The notes: generated by a model from the sequence alone, not told the origin. A DNA stretch of 64,000 nucleotides from Pseudomonas grandcourensis (GCF_039909015.1 NZ_CP150919.1:6610501-6674500), one strand, 5' to 3'. Numbered from the stretch's first letter, positions 27,923 through 37,435 are shown. Made by a program: numbers and translations.

Positions 27923-28780
27923 TTAGCAGCGCCCGTCAATGATCGCCGCATACCCCTCGCGAAAACTCGGGTACTTCGGCGCCCAGCCCAACGCCTTGGC
28001 CCGCGCATTGCTGCAGCGCTTGCTGCCAGTGCGACGTACGCTGTCGTCATCGGCCCATTCGGTCACACCCAGATACTCACGCAACCAGCCCACCACATCG
28101 GCCAGCGCTGCCGGCGCGTCATCGACGCCGATGTAGACATCATCCAGCGCCACGCCACGCCGATCCGCCTCAAGCAGGCACGCCATCAATCCTGCGGCGT
28201 CGTCGGCATGAATCCGATTGGCATACAACGGCGGATCAGTTACCACGCGATACCCCCGACGAACCTGAGTCAACAGCCACTCACGGCCCGGGCCATAAAT
28301 GCCGGTCAGACGCACGATGCTCGCCGGAATGCCGCTCTTGAGGGCAAGTTGCTCAGCTTCGAGCATCACTCGCCCGGAATAGCCCGCCGCCACGGCCGGT
28401 GAAGCCTCGTCGACCCATTCGCCATTCTGCTGACCGTAGACACTGCTGCTGGAAACGAACAACAGGCGATTGGGCACCTGCCCGTAGTCGTCCAGCCACT
28501 CCAGCACGTGCTCCAGGCCCTGGACATACGCAGCGCGGTAACCGGCTTCGTCGTGATCGGTGGCCGCCGCGCAATACACCAGGTAATCCACTGCGCCGAT
28601 TGGCCAGGTAGCCGGGCAATCTTTGTTGAACAGGTCACCGGCCACGCCGATGACGCCCTTGGGCAGGCGTGAAACGTCGCGTCGCAGACCATGGACCTCC
28701 CACCCCGCCGCCAGCAATTGCGTGGCGAGGCGGCTGCCGACATCACCACAACCGGCGATCAAAACAGTAGGCGCAGACAT
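27923..28780 (-). CDS. NAD(P)-dependent epimerase, YeeZ-like
   Basis: This 285-residue extended short-chain dehydrogenase has the NAD(P) loop GCGDVG at residues 10-15, an acidic or basic strand end before GLRRDV, and FVSSSSVYGQQNGEWVDE with the SVY-type motif whose tyrosine is part of the catalytic pair. The nearest named relatives are YeeZ-type epimerases of unknown substrate. It is convergent with the lipoprotein gene across a REP doublet and divergent from exbB. Confidence 0.82.
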   Translation of the reverse strand: MSAPTVLIAGCGDVGSRLATQLLAAGWEVHGLRRDVSRLPKGVIGVAGDLFNKDCPATWPIGAVDYLVYCAAATDHDEAGYRAAYVQGLEHVLEWLDDYGQVPNRLLFVSSSSVYGQQNGEWVDEASPAVAAGYSGRVMLEAEQLALKSGIPASIVRLTGIYGPGREWLLTQVRRGYRVVTDPPLYANRIHADDAAGLMACLLEADRRGVALDDVYIGVDDAPAALADVVGWLREYLGVTEWADDDSVRRTGSKRCSNARAKALGWAPKYPSFREGYAAIIDGRC

Positions 28781-28869
28781 CAGAAAACTCCCATCGGAAA
28801 GCCACAGACTAGCGCCGGCAATAGACAGGCGGCTAGCAATGCAGGAAAAAAAGAGACGCTATTACTTTT

Positions 28870-28968
28870 GTTAACAAGAATTAATTGCAATAATGCCTCC
28901 CCACTTTTGTTCTCGGCCTTCGAGGCCTGGAAGAACATCACCCGTTTTTTCTCTCAGGTCCGGCCAGC
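28870..28968 (+). promoter_or_regulatory. exbB promoter region, possible Fur site
   Basis: An AT-rich segment TTAACAAGAATTAATTGCAA and TAATGC lies about 70-100 bp before exbB. Its AATTGCAATAATG part resembles arms of Pseudomonas Fur boxes, but the 19-bp consensus match is weak. Iron control of exbBD-tonB is expected from the family. Confidence 0.3.
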
Positions 28969-29940
28969 ATGACACGCAATCAATTCTCCGCTTCGCCAAC
29001 CAAACGACCTCGCGCCTGGAGCGCGGTGGCCGCCCTGCTCCTCGGCCTGATGCTCGCGCCAGTCGCCGCATTCGCCGATGTCCAGGCGCCAGCCACACCG
29101 GCCGCCACCGCGCCGGCTCCGGCCGATCACGCCGCCCCGGCCGTTGCTCCGGTCGCGACCGATCCTGCCCAGGCCGCACCGGCAGAAACGCTGGGTGAAG
29201 ACGTCCCTGAAGTCCTCGAAGCCGACAACACCCTGGGCATGGCCCATGACCTGTCGCCGTGGGGCATGTACAAGAATGCCGACATCATCGTGAAAATCGT
29301 GATGATCGGCCTGGCCATCGCCTCGATCATCACCTGGACCATCTGGATCGCCAAGGGTCTTGAGCTGATGGGCGCCAAGCGTCGCCTGCGCGGTGAAATC
29401 GCCCAACTGAAAAAATCCGCCTCCCTCAAGGAAGCCAGCGCCACCGCGGCGAAGGAAGGCACCCTGGCCAACCTGCTGGTACATGACGCCCTCGAAGAGA
29501 TGCGCCTGTCGGTCAACAGCCGTGAGAAAGAAGGCATCAAGGAACGCGTCAGCTTCCGTCTTGAGCGCCTGGTCGCGGCCTGCGGTCGCAACATGAGCAG
29601 CGGCACCGGCGTGCTGGCCACCATCGGTTCCACCGCGCCGTTCGTCGGCTTGTTCGGTACCGTGTGGGGCATCATGAACAGCTTCATCGGCATCGCCAAG
29701 ACCCAGACCACCAACCTCGCCGTCGTCGCCCCCGGTATCGCCGAAGCCCTGCTGGCTACCGCGCTGGGTCTGGTTGCAGCGATCCCTGCGGTCGTGATCT
29801 ACAACGTCTTTGCCCGCTCCATCGCCGGTTACAAGGCCCAGGTGTCCGACGCGTCGGCACAGGTCCTGCTGCTGGTCAGCCGCGACCTCGACCACCAGCC
29901 TGAGCGCAGCTCGCAACCGCACATGGTGAAAGTGGGGTAA
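28969..29940 (+). CDS. exbB: TonB-system energizer ExbB
   Basis: This 323-residue proton-channel protein starts with a signal-anchor (VAALLLGLMLAPVAAFA) and an Ala/Pro-rich periplasmic stretch (about residues 40-85) typical of Pseudomonas ExbB. Three inner-membrane spans follow, near residues 105-125, 210-235 and 255-280, with the FVGLFGTVWGIMNSFIGI and APGIAEALLATALGLVAAIPAV segments of the MotA/TolQ/ExbB family. It works with ExbD and TonB to power outer-membrane receptors for iron and other ligands. The first gene of exbB-exbD-tonB, 188 bp downstream of the divergent epimerase start. Confidence 0.95.
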   Translation: MTRNQFSASPTKRPRAWSAVAALLLGLMLAPVAAFADVQAPATPAATAPAPADHAAPAVAPVATDPAQAAPAETLGEDVPEVLEADNTLGMAHDLSPWGMYKNADIIVKIVMIGLAIASIITWTIWIAKGLELMGAKRRLRGEIAQLKKSASLKEASATAAKEGTLANLLVHDALEEMRLSVNSREKEGIKERVSFRLERLVAACGRNMSSGTGVLATIGSTAPFVGLFGTVWGIMNSFIGIAKTQTTNLAVVAPGIAEALLATALGLVAAIPAVVIYNVFARSIAGYKAQVSDASAQVLLLVSRDLDHQPERSSQPHMVKVG

Positions 29941-29946
29941 TCGGCC

Positions 29947-30375
29947 ATGGGCCTGCATTTGAAAGAAGGGGCAGACGACGATCTGTCCGAAAACCACGAA
30001 ATCAACGTTACGCCGTTCATCGACGTGATGTTGGTGCTGTTGATCATCTTCATGGTGGCAGCCCCGCTGGCCACCGTGGACATCAAGGTCGACCTGCCCG
30101 CCTCGACCGCCAAGCCGGCGCCGCGGCCAGAGAAACCGGTGTTCCTCAGCGTCAAGGCTGACCAGCGCCTGTTCCTCGGCGAAGACGAAGTGAAGGCCGA
30201 AGCACTCGGCGCCACCCTCGACGCCAGGACCCAGGGCAAGAAAGACACGACAATCTTCTTCCAGGCTGACAAAGGCGTGGATTACGGCGACCTGATGAGC
30301 GTGATGGACAACCTGCGCTCTGCCGGTTACCTGAAGGTAGGTCTGGTCGGTCTCGAGTCGGCAGCCAAGAAATGA
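29947..30375 (+). CDS. exbD: TonB-system component ExbD
   Basis: This 142-residue protein has a short cytoplasmic start, one membrane span (VTPFIDVMLVLLIIFMVAAP) that holds the proton-path aspartate in the PFIDVMLVLL motif, and a periplasmic peptidoglycan-binding-like domain with VDLPAS. It pairs with ExbB in the proton channel. The stop codon of exbD overlaps the start of tonB (ATGA), indicating translational coupling. Confidence 0.96.
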   Translation: MGLHLKEGADDDLSENHEINVTPFIDVMLVLLIIFMVAAPLATVDIKVDLPASTAKPAPRPEKPVFLSVKADQRLFLGEDEVKAEALGATLDARTQGKKDTTIFFQADKGVDYGDLMSVMDNLRSAGYLKVGLVGLESAAKK

Positions 30376-31121
30376 TCACGACGCGCCATAAGCTGACGCG
30401 TTACGGCGGTAGCCTGGCAGTAGTGCTGGGCGTTCACGCACTGGCCATCGCGCTGGCGCTGAACTGGTCCGCCCGTCCGCCCATCGAATTGCCTCCCCAG
30501 GCAATGCTGGTCGAACTGGCACCGGTTCCTGCCCCACCACCGCCTGCTCCGCCGAAGGTCGTCACCCCGCCGCAGCCACCGACTCCGGTTGAAGAACTGC
30601 CGATACCCAAGCTCGCCGAAGCGCCGAAAGCTGAAATTGCCGTGCCCAAGCCCGTCAAGCCAAAGCCCAAGCCGCAGCCGCCCAAGCCGGTAGAGAAGAA
30701 ACCCGAGCCGCCGAAGGAAAAACCGGCCGAAGAAAAACCGGCCGAAACCCAGCAGACTCAGGCACCGACGGAGAAATCCGCCCAGCCTGCGCCGGGCCCG
30801 TCGCCTGCTCAAATGGCGGCCAAGGCCAGCTGGCAAGGCACCTTGCTGGCGCATCTGCAGAAGTACAAAAAGTACCCTGCAAGTGCACAGGCACGGGGCA
30901 AGGAAGGCATGAACCGTCTGCGTTTCGTCGTGGATGCCGAAGGCAATGTGTTGTCGTTTGAGCTGGTAGGCGCCTCGGGCACTGCCGATCTGGACCGGGC
31001 CACCCTGGAAATGATCCGCCGCGCCCAACCGCTGCCCAAGCCACCGGCTGACATGCTGACCAACGGCTCCATCGAAATCGTTGCCCCGTTTGTGTATTCG
31101 CTGGAGAAACGCCGCCGGTAA
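30372..31121 (+). CDS. tonB: Energy transducer TonB
   Basis: This 249-residue protein has an N-terminal anchor (about residues 13-33) with the SHLS-like position, a long Pro-Lys/Pro-Glu rich spacer (about 45-140) that spans the periplasm, and a C-terminal TonB domain (about 160-245, YPASAQARGKEGMNRLRFVVDAEG and IRRAQPLPKPPADM). It transmits energy from ExbBD to TonB-dependent receptors. The overlap with exbD keeps stoichiometry, and an A/T-flanked hairpin terminator follows. Confidence 0.96.
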   Translation: MITTRHKLTRYGGSLAVVLGVHALAIALALNWSARPPIELPPQAMLVELAPVPAPPPPAPPKVVTPPQPPTPVEELPIPKLAEAPKAEIAVPKPVKPKPKPQPPKPVEKKPEPPKEKPAEEKPAETQQTQAPTEKSAQPAPGPSPAQMAAKASWQGTLLAHLQKYKKYPASAQARGKEGMNRLRFVVDAEGNVLSFELVGASGTADLDRATLEMIRRAQPLPKPPADMLTNGSIEIVAPFVYSLEKRRR

Positions 31122-31137
31122 GCGCACCACAACCCCA

Positions 31138-31227
31138 TGTGGGAGCGAGCTTGCTCGCGATAGCGGTCTAACATTCAACGTAGATGTCGAATGCTGGGCC
31201 CTCATCGCGAGCAAGCTCGCTCCCACA
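31138..31227. repeat. REP doublet, family A
   Basis: Two inverted arms with GGGAGCGAGCTTGCTCGCGA and a partly symmetrical 40-base spacer, between tonB and its terminator. Confidence 0.9.
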
Positions 31228-31264
31228 GTGGTTTCTGCCAGCAGGAAGGTCGCGTTCCAAGCCT

Positions 31265-31288
31265 AAAAGGCACCGAAAGGTGCCTTTT
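31265..31288 (+). terminator. Intrinsic terminator after tonB
   Basis: AAAAGGCACC, loop GAAA, and GGTGCCTTTT form a perfect 10-bp stem with a tetraloop and T-run, about 145 bp after tonB and before oxyR. Confidence 0.9.
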
Positions 31289-31406
31289 GCATATCTGCCA
31301 GCGGCAAACCGGCATTGTCCGGTGTCACTCGACGCACTCAGTCTGATAACGTGCGTCTATCGATTGCAGCCGGTATGCTTGGCCCGCAACTACATGGACG
31401 CTAGCT

Positions 31407-32336
31407 ATGACCCTCACAGAATTACGCTACATCGTTACCCTCGCCCAAGAGCAGCACTTCGGCCACGCGGCCGAGCGTTGCCACGTCAGCCAGCCGACCC
31501 TGTCGGTGGGCGTGAAAAAGCTTGAAGACGAACTCGGTGTGCTGATTTTCGAGCGCAGCAAAAGCGCCGTGCGCCTGACGCCGGTCGGCGAAGGCATCGT
31601 GGCCCAGGCGCAAAAAGTGCTGGAGCAGGCCCAAGGCATCCGCGAACTGGCCCAGGCCGGCAAGAACCAACTGACCGCCCCACTCAAGGTCGGCGCGATC
31701 TACACCGTCGGGCCGTACCTGTTTCCGCACCTGATCCCACAACTGCACCGGGTCGCCCCGCAGATGCCGTTGTACATCGAAGAAAACTTCACCCATGTGC
31801 TGCGCGACAAGCTGCGCAACGGCGAACTCGACGCGATCATCATCGCCCTGCCGTTCAATGAAGCCGACGTGCTGACCCTGCAGCTCTACGACGAGCCGTT
31901 CTACGTGCTGATGCCGGCGCAGCACCCGTGGACTCAAAAGGAATCCATCGACGCCAGCCTGCTCAACGACAAGAGCCTGCTGCTGCTCGGCGAAGGCCAC
32001 TGCTTCCGCGATCAGGTGCTGGAAGCCTGCCCGACCCTGGCCAAAGGCAACGACGGCGCCAAGCACACCACAGTGGAATCCAGTTCCCTGGAAACCATTC
32101 GCCACATGGTCGCCTCGGGCCTCGGGATTTCGATCCTGCCGTTGTCGGCGGTCGACAGCCATCACTACGCCCCCGGCGTGATCGAAGTGCGACCGTTGTC
32201 GGCACCCGTACCGTTCCGCACCGTGGCCATTGCCTGGCGCGCCAGCTTCCCGCGCCCGAAAGCGATTGAAATCCTCGCTGACTCCATTCGCCTGTGCTCG
32301 GTGGCCAAGCCAGCGACGCAAGTCGCTGCGGGCTAA
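31407..32336 (+). CDS. oxyR: Hydrogen peroxide-sensing regulator OxyR
   Basis: This 309-residue LysR-family regulator has an N-terminal HTH (RYIVTLAQEQHFGHAAERCHVSQPTLSVGVKKLEDELG in parts, residues 7-45) and a sensor domain with the two redox cysteines C199 and C208 in LLGEGHCFRDQVLEAC. Those positions match E. coli OxyR, so peroxide-dependent disulphide switching is well supported. It lies just upstream of recG (9 bp), a conserved oxyR-recG operon that includes DNA repair. Confidence 0.97.
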   Translation: MTLTELRYIVTLAQEQHFGHAAERCHVSQPTLSVGVKKLEDELGVLIFERSKSAVRLTPVGEGIVAQAQKVLEQAQGIRELAQAGKNQLTAPLKVGAIYTVGPYLFPHLIPQLHRVAPQMPLYIEENFTHVLRDKLRNGELDAIIIALPFNEADVLTLQLYDEPFYVLMPAQHPWTQKESIDASLLNDKSLLLLGEGHCFRDQVLEACPTLAKGNDGAKHTTVESSSLETIRHMVASGLGISILPLSAVDSHHYAPGVIEVRPLSAPVPFRTVAIAWRASFPRPKAIEILADSIRLCSVAKPATQVAAG

Positions 32337-32345
32337 GCAACGGTC

Positions 32346-34421
32346 ATGAGCGAGTTGTCGCAAGTGTCGGTGACGGCACTCAAGGGTGTCGGTGAAGCCA
32401 TGGCCGAGAAACTGGCCAAGGTCGGCCTGGAAAACCTCCAGGACGTGCTGTTTCACCTGCCGTTACGCTATCAGGATCGCACCCGTGTCGTGCCGATCGG
32501 CGCACTGCGGCCCGGGCAGGATGCGGTCATCGAAGGCACCGTCAGCGGTGCCGATGTGGTCATGGGCCGGCGGCGCAGCCTGGTGGTCCGGTTGCAGGAT
32601 GGCACCGGGGGCTTGAGCCTGCGGTTCTACCATTTCAGCAACGCGCAAAAGGAAGGCCTCAAACGCGGCACGCGGATTCGCTGCTACGGCGAGGCGCGAC
32701 CCGGTGCTTCAGGGCTGGAGATCTACCACCCGGAGTACCGCGCCATCACCGGCGACGAACCGCCGCCAGTGGATGAAACCCTGACCCCGGTCTACCCGCT
32801 CACCGAAGGCCTGACCCAACAGCGCTTGCGCCAGTTGTGCATGCAGACCCTCACCCTGCTCGGCCCCAGCAGCCTGCCCGACTGGCTGCCAAACGAACTG
32901 GCTCGCGACTACCAATTGGCGCCGCTGGCCGATGCGATCCGCTACCTGCACAACCCGCCCGCCGATGCCGACGTCGATGAACTGGCCCTCGGTCACCACT
33001 GGGCGCAGCACCGCCTGGCTTTCGAAGAACTGCTGACCCATCAGCTGTCGCAACAGCGCCTGCGCGAAAGCATGCGCGCCCTGCGTGCGCCCGCGATGCC
33101 CAAAGCCACCAAGCTGCCGGCCAAATACCTGGCCAACCTCGGCTTCAGCCCGACCGGTGCCCAGCAGAGGGTCGGCAACGAAATAGCCTATGACCTCAGC
33201 CAGCACGAACCGATGCTGCGGCTGATTCAGGGCGACGTCGGCGCCGGTAAAACCGTGGTCGCCGCCCTTGCCGCGCTGCAAGCGCTGGAGGCCGGTTATC
33301 AGGTCGCGCTGATGGCGCCCACCGAGATTCTCGCCGAACAGCACTTCATCACCTTCAAGCGCTGGCTCGAGCCGCTGGGCATTGAAGTCGCGTGGCTGGC
33401 CGGCAAGCTCAAGGGCAAGAACCGCGTCGCCGCGCTGGAGCAAATCGCCAGCGGCACGCCAATGGTGGTCGGCACCCACGCGTTGTTCCAGGACGAAGTG
33501 CAATTCAAGAACCTGGCGCTGGTGATCATCGACGAACAGCACCGTTTCGGCGTACAGCAGCGTCTGGCCTTGCGGCAGAAAGGCGTCGGCGGGCGCATGT
33601 GCCCGCACCAGTTGATCATGACCGCCACGCCGATTCCGCGCACGCTGGCCATGAGCGCCTACGCCGACCTCGACACCTCGATCCTCGACGAACTGCCCCC
33701 CGGCCGAACCCCGGTCAACACCGTGCTGATCACCGACACCCGGCGGGTCGAAGTCATCGAACGGGTGCGCAGCGCTTGCGCCGAGGGGCGTCAGGCCTAT
33801 TGGGTGTGCACGCTGATCGAAGAGTCGGAAGAACTGACCTGTCAGGCCGCGGAAACCACGTACGAAGATCTCACCGCCGCCCTCGGCGAGTTGAAAGTCG
33901 GGCTGATCCACGGTCGCATGAAGCCTGCGGAAAAAGCTGCGGTGATGGCCGAGTTCAAGGCCGGCAACCTGCAACTGTTGGTCGCGACCACGGTGATCGA
34001 AGTCGGCGTGGACGTGCCCAACGCCAGCCTGATGATCATCGAAAACCCCGAGCGCCTGGGCCTGGCGCAATTGCACCAGTTGCGCGGCCGCGTCGGCCGG
34101 GGCAGCGCCGTCAGCCATTGCGTGCTGCTCTACCATCCGCCGCTGTCGCAGATCGGCCGCCAGCGCTTGGGCATCATGCGCGAAACCAACGATGGTTTCG
34201 TCATCGCCGAAAAGGATCTGGAACTGCGCGGCCCCGGCGAAATGCTCGGCACCCGGCAAACCGGCCTGCTTCAGTTCAAGGTCGCCGACCTGATGCGCGA
34301 TGCCGATTTGCTGCCCGCCGTGCGGGATGCCGCCCAGGCATTGCTCGAGCGCTGGCCGACTCACGTCAGCCCGCTACTCGACCGATGGCTGCGTCATGGC
34401 CAACAATACGGCCAAGTGTGA
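32346..34421 (+). CDS. recG: ATP-dependent DNA helicase RecG
   Basis: This 691-residue helicase remodels stalled forks and Holliday junctions. It has an N-terminal OB/wedge domain (about residues 50-140), the P-loop GDVGAGKT, the DEQHRFG Walker B motif, ATPIPRTL motif III and the C-terminal QLRGRVGRG motif VI. Length is typical. Translation probably begins at the ATG used, 9 bp after oxyR, so it is co-transcribed. Confidence 0.96.
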   Translation: MSELSQVSVTALKGVGEAMAEKLAKVGLENLQDVLFHLPLRYQDRTRVVPIGALRPGQDAVIEGTVSGADVVMGRRRSLVVRLQDGTGGLSLRFYHFSNAQKEGLKRGTRIRCYGEARPGASGLEIYHPEYRAITGDEPPPVDETLTPVYPLTEGLTQQRLRQLCMQTLTLLGPSSLPDWLPNELARDYQLAPLADAIRYLHNPPADADVDELALGHHWAQHRLAFEELLTHQLSQQRLRESMRALRAPAMPKATKLPAKYLANLGFSPTGAQQRVGNEIAYDLSQHEPMLRLIQGDVGAGKTVVAALAALQALEAGYQVALMAPTEILAEQHFITFKRWLEPLGIEVAWLAGKLKGKNRVAALEQIASGTPMVVGTHALFQDEVQFKNLALVIIDEQHRFGVQQRLALRQKGVGGRMCPHQLIMTATPIPRTLAMSAYADLDTSILDELPPGRTPVNTVLITDTRRVEVIERVRSACAEGRQAYWVCTLIEESEELTCQAAETTYEDLTAALGELKVGLIHGRMKPAEKAAVMAEFKAGNLQLLVATTVIEVGVDVPNASLMIIENPERLGLAQLHQLRGRVGRGSAVSHCVLLYHPPLSQIGRQRLGIMRETNDGFVIAEKDLELRGPGEMLGTRQTGLLQFKVADLMRDADLLPAVRDAAQALLERWPTHVSPLLDRWLRHGQQYGQV

Positions 34422-34499
34422 CAACCATCACGGTTTCTGAGGCGTGGCCCCAAGCAAGCTGGTTATACTCCTGCAATTGTTTTAGTCCGGATACAGACC

Positions 34500-35903
34500 A
34501 TGACCGAAGTTGCCTTCGCACCCGACACCCCGCACGCTCCGTCGGTTATTCGGCTGATGCTGGGCAAGTTGGGCATTGCCTACGAAGAAGTGCTGGACCG
34601 TCACGGCCTCAATGCCGCGCGCAAAGTGCAGGCCGTTCTGCTGGAAGACAGCGTTGGCGTGCTGATGGTGCTGTTCCCGCAGAGCCAATTGCTGGACCTC
34701 AATCGCCTCACTGAGCTAACCGGCCGCCGCCTCGCCGCCGTACCCACCGAACGCCTGACAAAAATGCTCGGCAAGCACAACCTCAGCTTGCTGCCGGGCC
34801 TGCCGGCGCTGACCAGTTCACCGTGCCTGTACGACGAAAGCCTGCTGCGCGAGCCGAAGTTGCTGATCAACTCCGGTGAGCCGGGCGTGCTGCTGGAAAT
34901 CACCAGCGAAGACTTCAAGGTGACCATGCTGACCAAGGCCAGTGCCGCCAATTTCGGCGAAAACCTGACCAGCATCCGACCCAACCTCGACCGCCCCGAT
35001 GACGACCGCGAGGAAATCACCCAGGCCGTCCAGGCGTTCACCGCGCGGCGCATCCAGCAGCGTCTGGAAGCAACCATCGAAATTCCGCCGCTGGCCGAAA
35101 CCGCGCAAAAAATCATCAAGCTGCGCGTCGACCCCAACGCCACCATCGACGACATCACCGGCGTGGTCGAAACCGACCCGGCGCTGGCCGCACAAGTCGT
35201 GAGCTGGGCGGCATCGCCGTACTACGCCTCGCCGGGCAAGATCCGCTCGGTGGAAGACGCCATCGTCCGGGTGCTGGGCTTCGACCTGGTGATCAACCTG
35301 GCGCTGGGCCTGGCCCTGGGCAAAACCCTGAGCCTGCCCAAGGACCACCCGCAACACTCCACGCCGTACTGGCAGCAATCGATCTACACCGCCGCCGTCA
35401 TCGAAGGCCTGACCCGCGCCATGCCGCGCGCCCAGCGTCCGGAAGCCGGCCTGACCTACCTGGCCGGCCTGCTGCACAACTTCGGCTACCTGCTACTGGC
35501 CCATGTGTTCCCGCCGCACTTCTCGCTGATCTGCCGCCACCTGGAGGTCAACCCGCACCTGTGCCACAGCTTTGTGGAACAACACCTGCTGGGCATCAGC
35601 CGGGAACAGATCGGCTCGTGGCTGATGCGCTACTGGGACATGCCTGAAGAACTGGCCACCGCCCTGCGCTTCCAGCACGATCCTCACTACGACGGTGACT
35701 TCGCTGAGTATCCGAACCTGGTGTGCCTGTCTGTGCGCCTGCTGCGCAGCCGAGGCATCGGATCCGGCCCCGACGAAGACATCCCCGACGCCCTGCTCGA
35801 ACGCCTTGGCCTGAGCCGCGAAAAGGCTAATGACGTGGTCAGCAAGGTTCTGGAAGCTGAAGTGCTGTTGCGCGAACTGGCTTCGCAATTCACTCAGTCA
35901 TAA
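34500..35903 (+). CDS. YbaK-like + HDOD signalling protein
   Basis: This 467-residue protein has an N-terminal YbaK/aminoacyl-tRNA-deacylase-like domain (about residues 15-155, including LLEDSVGVLMVLFPQSQLLDLNRL and LPALTSSPCLYDESL) and a C-terminal HDOD domain (about 195-400) with IPPLAETAQKIIKLRVDPNA and GLLHNFGYLLLAHVFP. HDOD proteins are degenerate HD-phosphohydrolase relatives used in two-component and chemosensory signalling. The pairing of the two domains is known from the equivalent gene in P. aeruginosa. Whether the deacylase part is active is unknown. Confidence 0.82.
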   Translation: MTEVAFAPDTPHAPSVIRLMLGKLGIAYEEVLDRHGLNAARKVQAVLLEDSVGVLMVLFPQSQLLDLNRLTELTGRRLAAVPTERLTKMLGKHNLSLLPGLPALTSSPCLYDESLLREPKLLINSGEPGVLLEITSEDFKVTMLTKASAANFGENLTSIRPNLDRPDDDREEITQAVQAFTARRIQQRLEATIEIPPLAETAQKIIKLRVDPNATIDDITGVVETDPALAAQVVSWAASPYYASPGKIRSVEDAIVRVLGFDLVINLALGLALGKTLSLPKDHPQHSTPYWQQSIYTAAVIEGLTRAMPRAQRPEAGLTYLAGLLHNFGYLLLAHVFPPHFSLICRHLEVNPHLCHSFVEQHLLGISREQIGSWLMRYWDMPEELATALRFQHDPHYDGDFAEYPNLVCLSVRLLRSRGIGSGPDEDIPDALLERLGLSREKANDVVSKVLEAEVLLRELASQFTQS

Positions 35904-35943
35904 AAAGCGGCTCCCACACTCGGTCAAGTGTGGGAGCCGCTTT
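35904..35943. terminator. Bidirectional terminator after HDOD gene
   Basis: AAAGCGGCTCCCACACT and AGTGTGGGAGCCGCTTT form a perfect 17-bp stem over a 6-base loop. It overlaps the REP-like GTGGGAGC core and serves convergent genes. Confidence 0.88.
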
Positions 35944-35978
35944 GCTCGCGAAGAGTTCCAATTAATTAACTGACGCAT

Positions 35979-37283
35979 TCAAGCCAGATAGCGCAACACC
36001 CAACCTCCATCAGCCGCACTATATCCAGAGACTACGATTCGACCGTCTTGCGTTATTACCATTGTCCCTGAGTCATTGTAGTCCGGGTTTTCTGGCTCAT
36101 CTTTATAAACATTCCAACCTTTACCATTAAACGCCGGATCCAGAGTTCCATCAGGCAGGAAGCGGGCAATCGGCACCCGACGGTAATATGGGGCTGCAAC
36201 CCCCTTAAGCTCACCAATGACAACGATTGCCCCATCTTCCTGAATTTCGCAGTGCCGCCAAACCGTATGTTCATCATTACTCAGATGGGTTAACAACGGC
36301 TTCCCGTTGTTGAAAACCTGATTGAATGACCCGCTAGCATTGAGTACTAAGACCAACCCCGCGTGAAGGACGTTAGTATAGTCGGCGCATACAATAACAA
36401 TCCTTCCATCAGTGTCTCTGACGGTTATTTTGAAATTGAAGACCCAATAAATAAATGACATGAGGATCAAAGCGCGTCCATCATTGAAGTCTCTATCGAC
36501 GCTTCCGTCCTGATTATAGCGCACCAGATACAGATTACTGGCTCCTGGATTTCCTCTCTCGTCATATCCAGCAAGTACCAAAATTTTGCCGTTTTCCAAT
36601 AGCGTCGAGTCCTGAAGAGCATTGCCCTCATACTCAAAGCCCACAGGCTTAATGGGTACATAGCCAATACCATTGAAAGATGTATCCACCGAGCCATCTG
36701 GATTCAATCGCCATACAGCTGGTGCGGATGGATTAGGCCAATCGAGCCCCCTACCGTTGAAGGAAATTTTCCCCGTCGACCGATCAATCGCAACCCCCCC
36801 ATCACTACCTGCGATGTGGGTGCCTTCTTCAGTGAGTTTATTTCTCGCTATATACACTGACGCCGTCGGGATTGGAGCGGAAAGGTCCTGAGGAGAATCG
36901 TACATGACGACTCGTATTCCCCCCTCTCCGAACGACTCATCCAACGTTCCATCCTGAAGCTGCCGACATAAGACCCTTCCCCTTGAAATCGGGTAATGGA
37001 TCAACCATCCACCATTCATGGCCGGAATGATTCGAGGAAGTAAATTGTGATACAGCGGCAATTCTACAACGCCCTTGTCACCGAACTCTTGATCAATTGT
37101 TCCATCCACATTCAACCTGATGGTTGCTAACTGATAGCTTTCCGGTTTGGTCGTAACAACGAGCAACTTGCCCTCGGGCAATGGCAGAGCGGCTACCGGC
37201 TCTGGCGACAACAACACCCTACCGTTGTTGCCAAATGATGGATCGAGGGTTCCTGCGTTTGCTATTGCATGCAAGTCATTCAT
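35979..37283 (-). CDS. Delta-60 repeat protein (beta-propeller-like)
   Basis: This 434-residue protein carries seven GS/T-[LIVF]-[DN]-x-x-F motifs, at about residues 11, 61, 112, 197, 260, 318 and 379, spaced mostly 50-63 apart. This is the delta-60 repeat pattern (GTLDPSFG, GTIDQEFG, GTLDESFG, GSVDTSF, GSVDRDF, GSFNQVF, GTLDPAF). Repeats of this kind form beta-propeller-like folds in secreted or surface proteins. No signal peptide, membrane span or catalytic motif is visible, so export would need another route. Its base composition is visibly lower in GC than neighbouring genes and its codon use includes many AT-ending codons, suggesting transfer. The repeat number equals a seven-blade propeller, but that is inference. 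Confidence 0.8.
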   Translation of the reverse strand: MNDLHAIANAGTLDPSFGNNGRVLLSPEPVAALPLPEGKLLVVTTKPESYQLATIRLNVDGTIDQEFGDKGVVELPLYHNLLPRIIPAMNGGWLIHYPISRGRVLCRQLQDGTLDESFGEGGIRVVMYDSPQDLSAPIPTASVYIARNKLTEEGTHIAGSDGGVAIDRSTGKISFNGRGLDWPNPSAPAVWRLNPDGSVDTSFNGIGYVPIKPVGFEYEGNALQDSTLLENGKILVLAGYDERGNPGASNLYLVRYNQDGSVDRDFNDGRALILMSFIYWVFNFKITVRDTDGRIVIVCADYTNVLHAGLVLVLNASGSFNQVFNNGKPLLTHLSNDEHTVWRHCEIQEDGAIVVIGELKGVAAPYYRRVPIARFLPDGTLDPAFNGKGWNVYKDEPENPDYNDSGTMVITQDGRIVVSGYSAADGGWVLRYLA

Positions 37284-37435
37284 GGTGGCATTACTCTGGG
37301 GTTACTGAGTGTCCGCAAAGGACGCCGCACCAATGAAACCCCCAAATGCATCATGAATCACCTGTCAACAATGACAGTTCGACCTTCGTCAGAAGCCAAG
37401 TTAATGACCCCTTGAGCCACCCAGAGCAGGAACAC

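Noticed and set aside
28870..28900. Strong Fur box before exbB
   Set aside because: Only part of the consensus is matched; kept as a low-confidence possibility.
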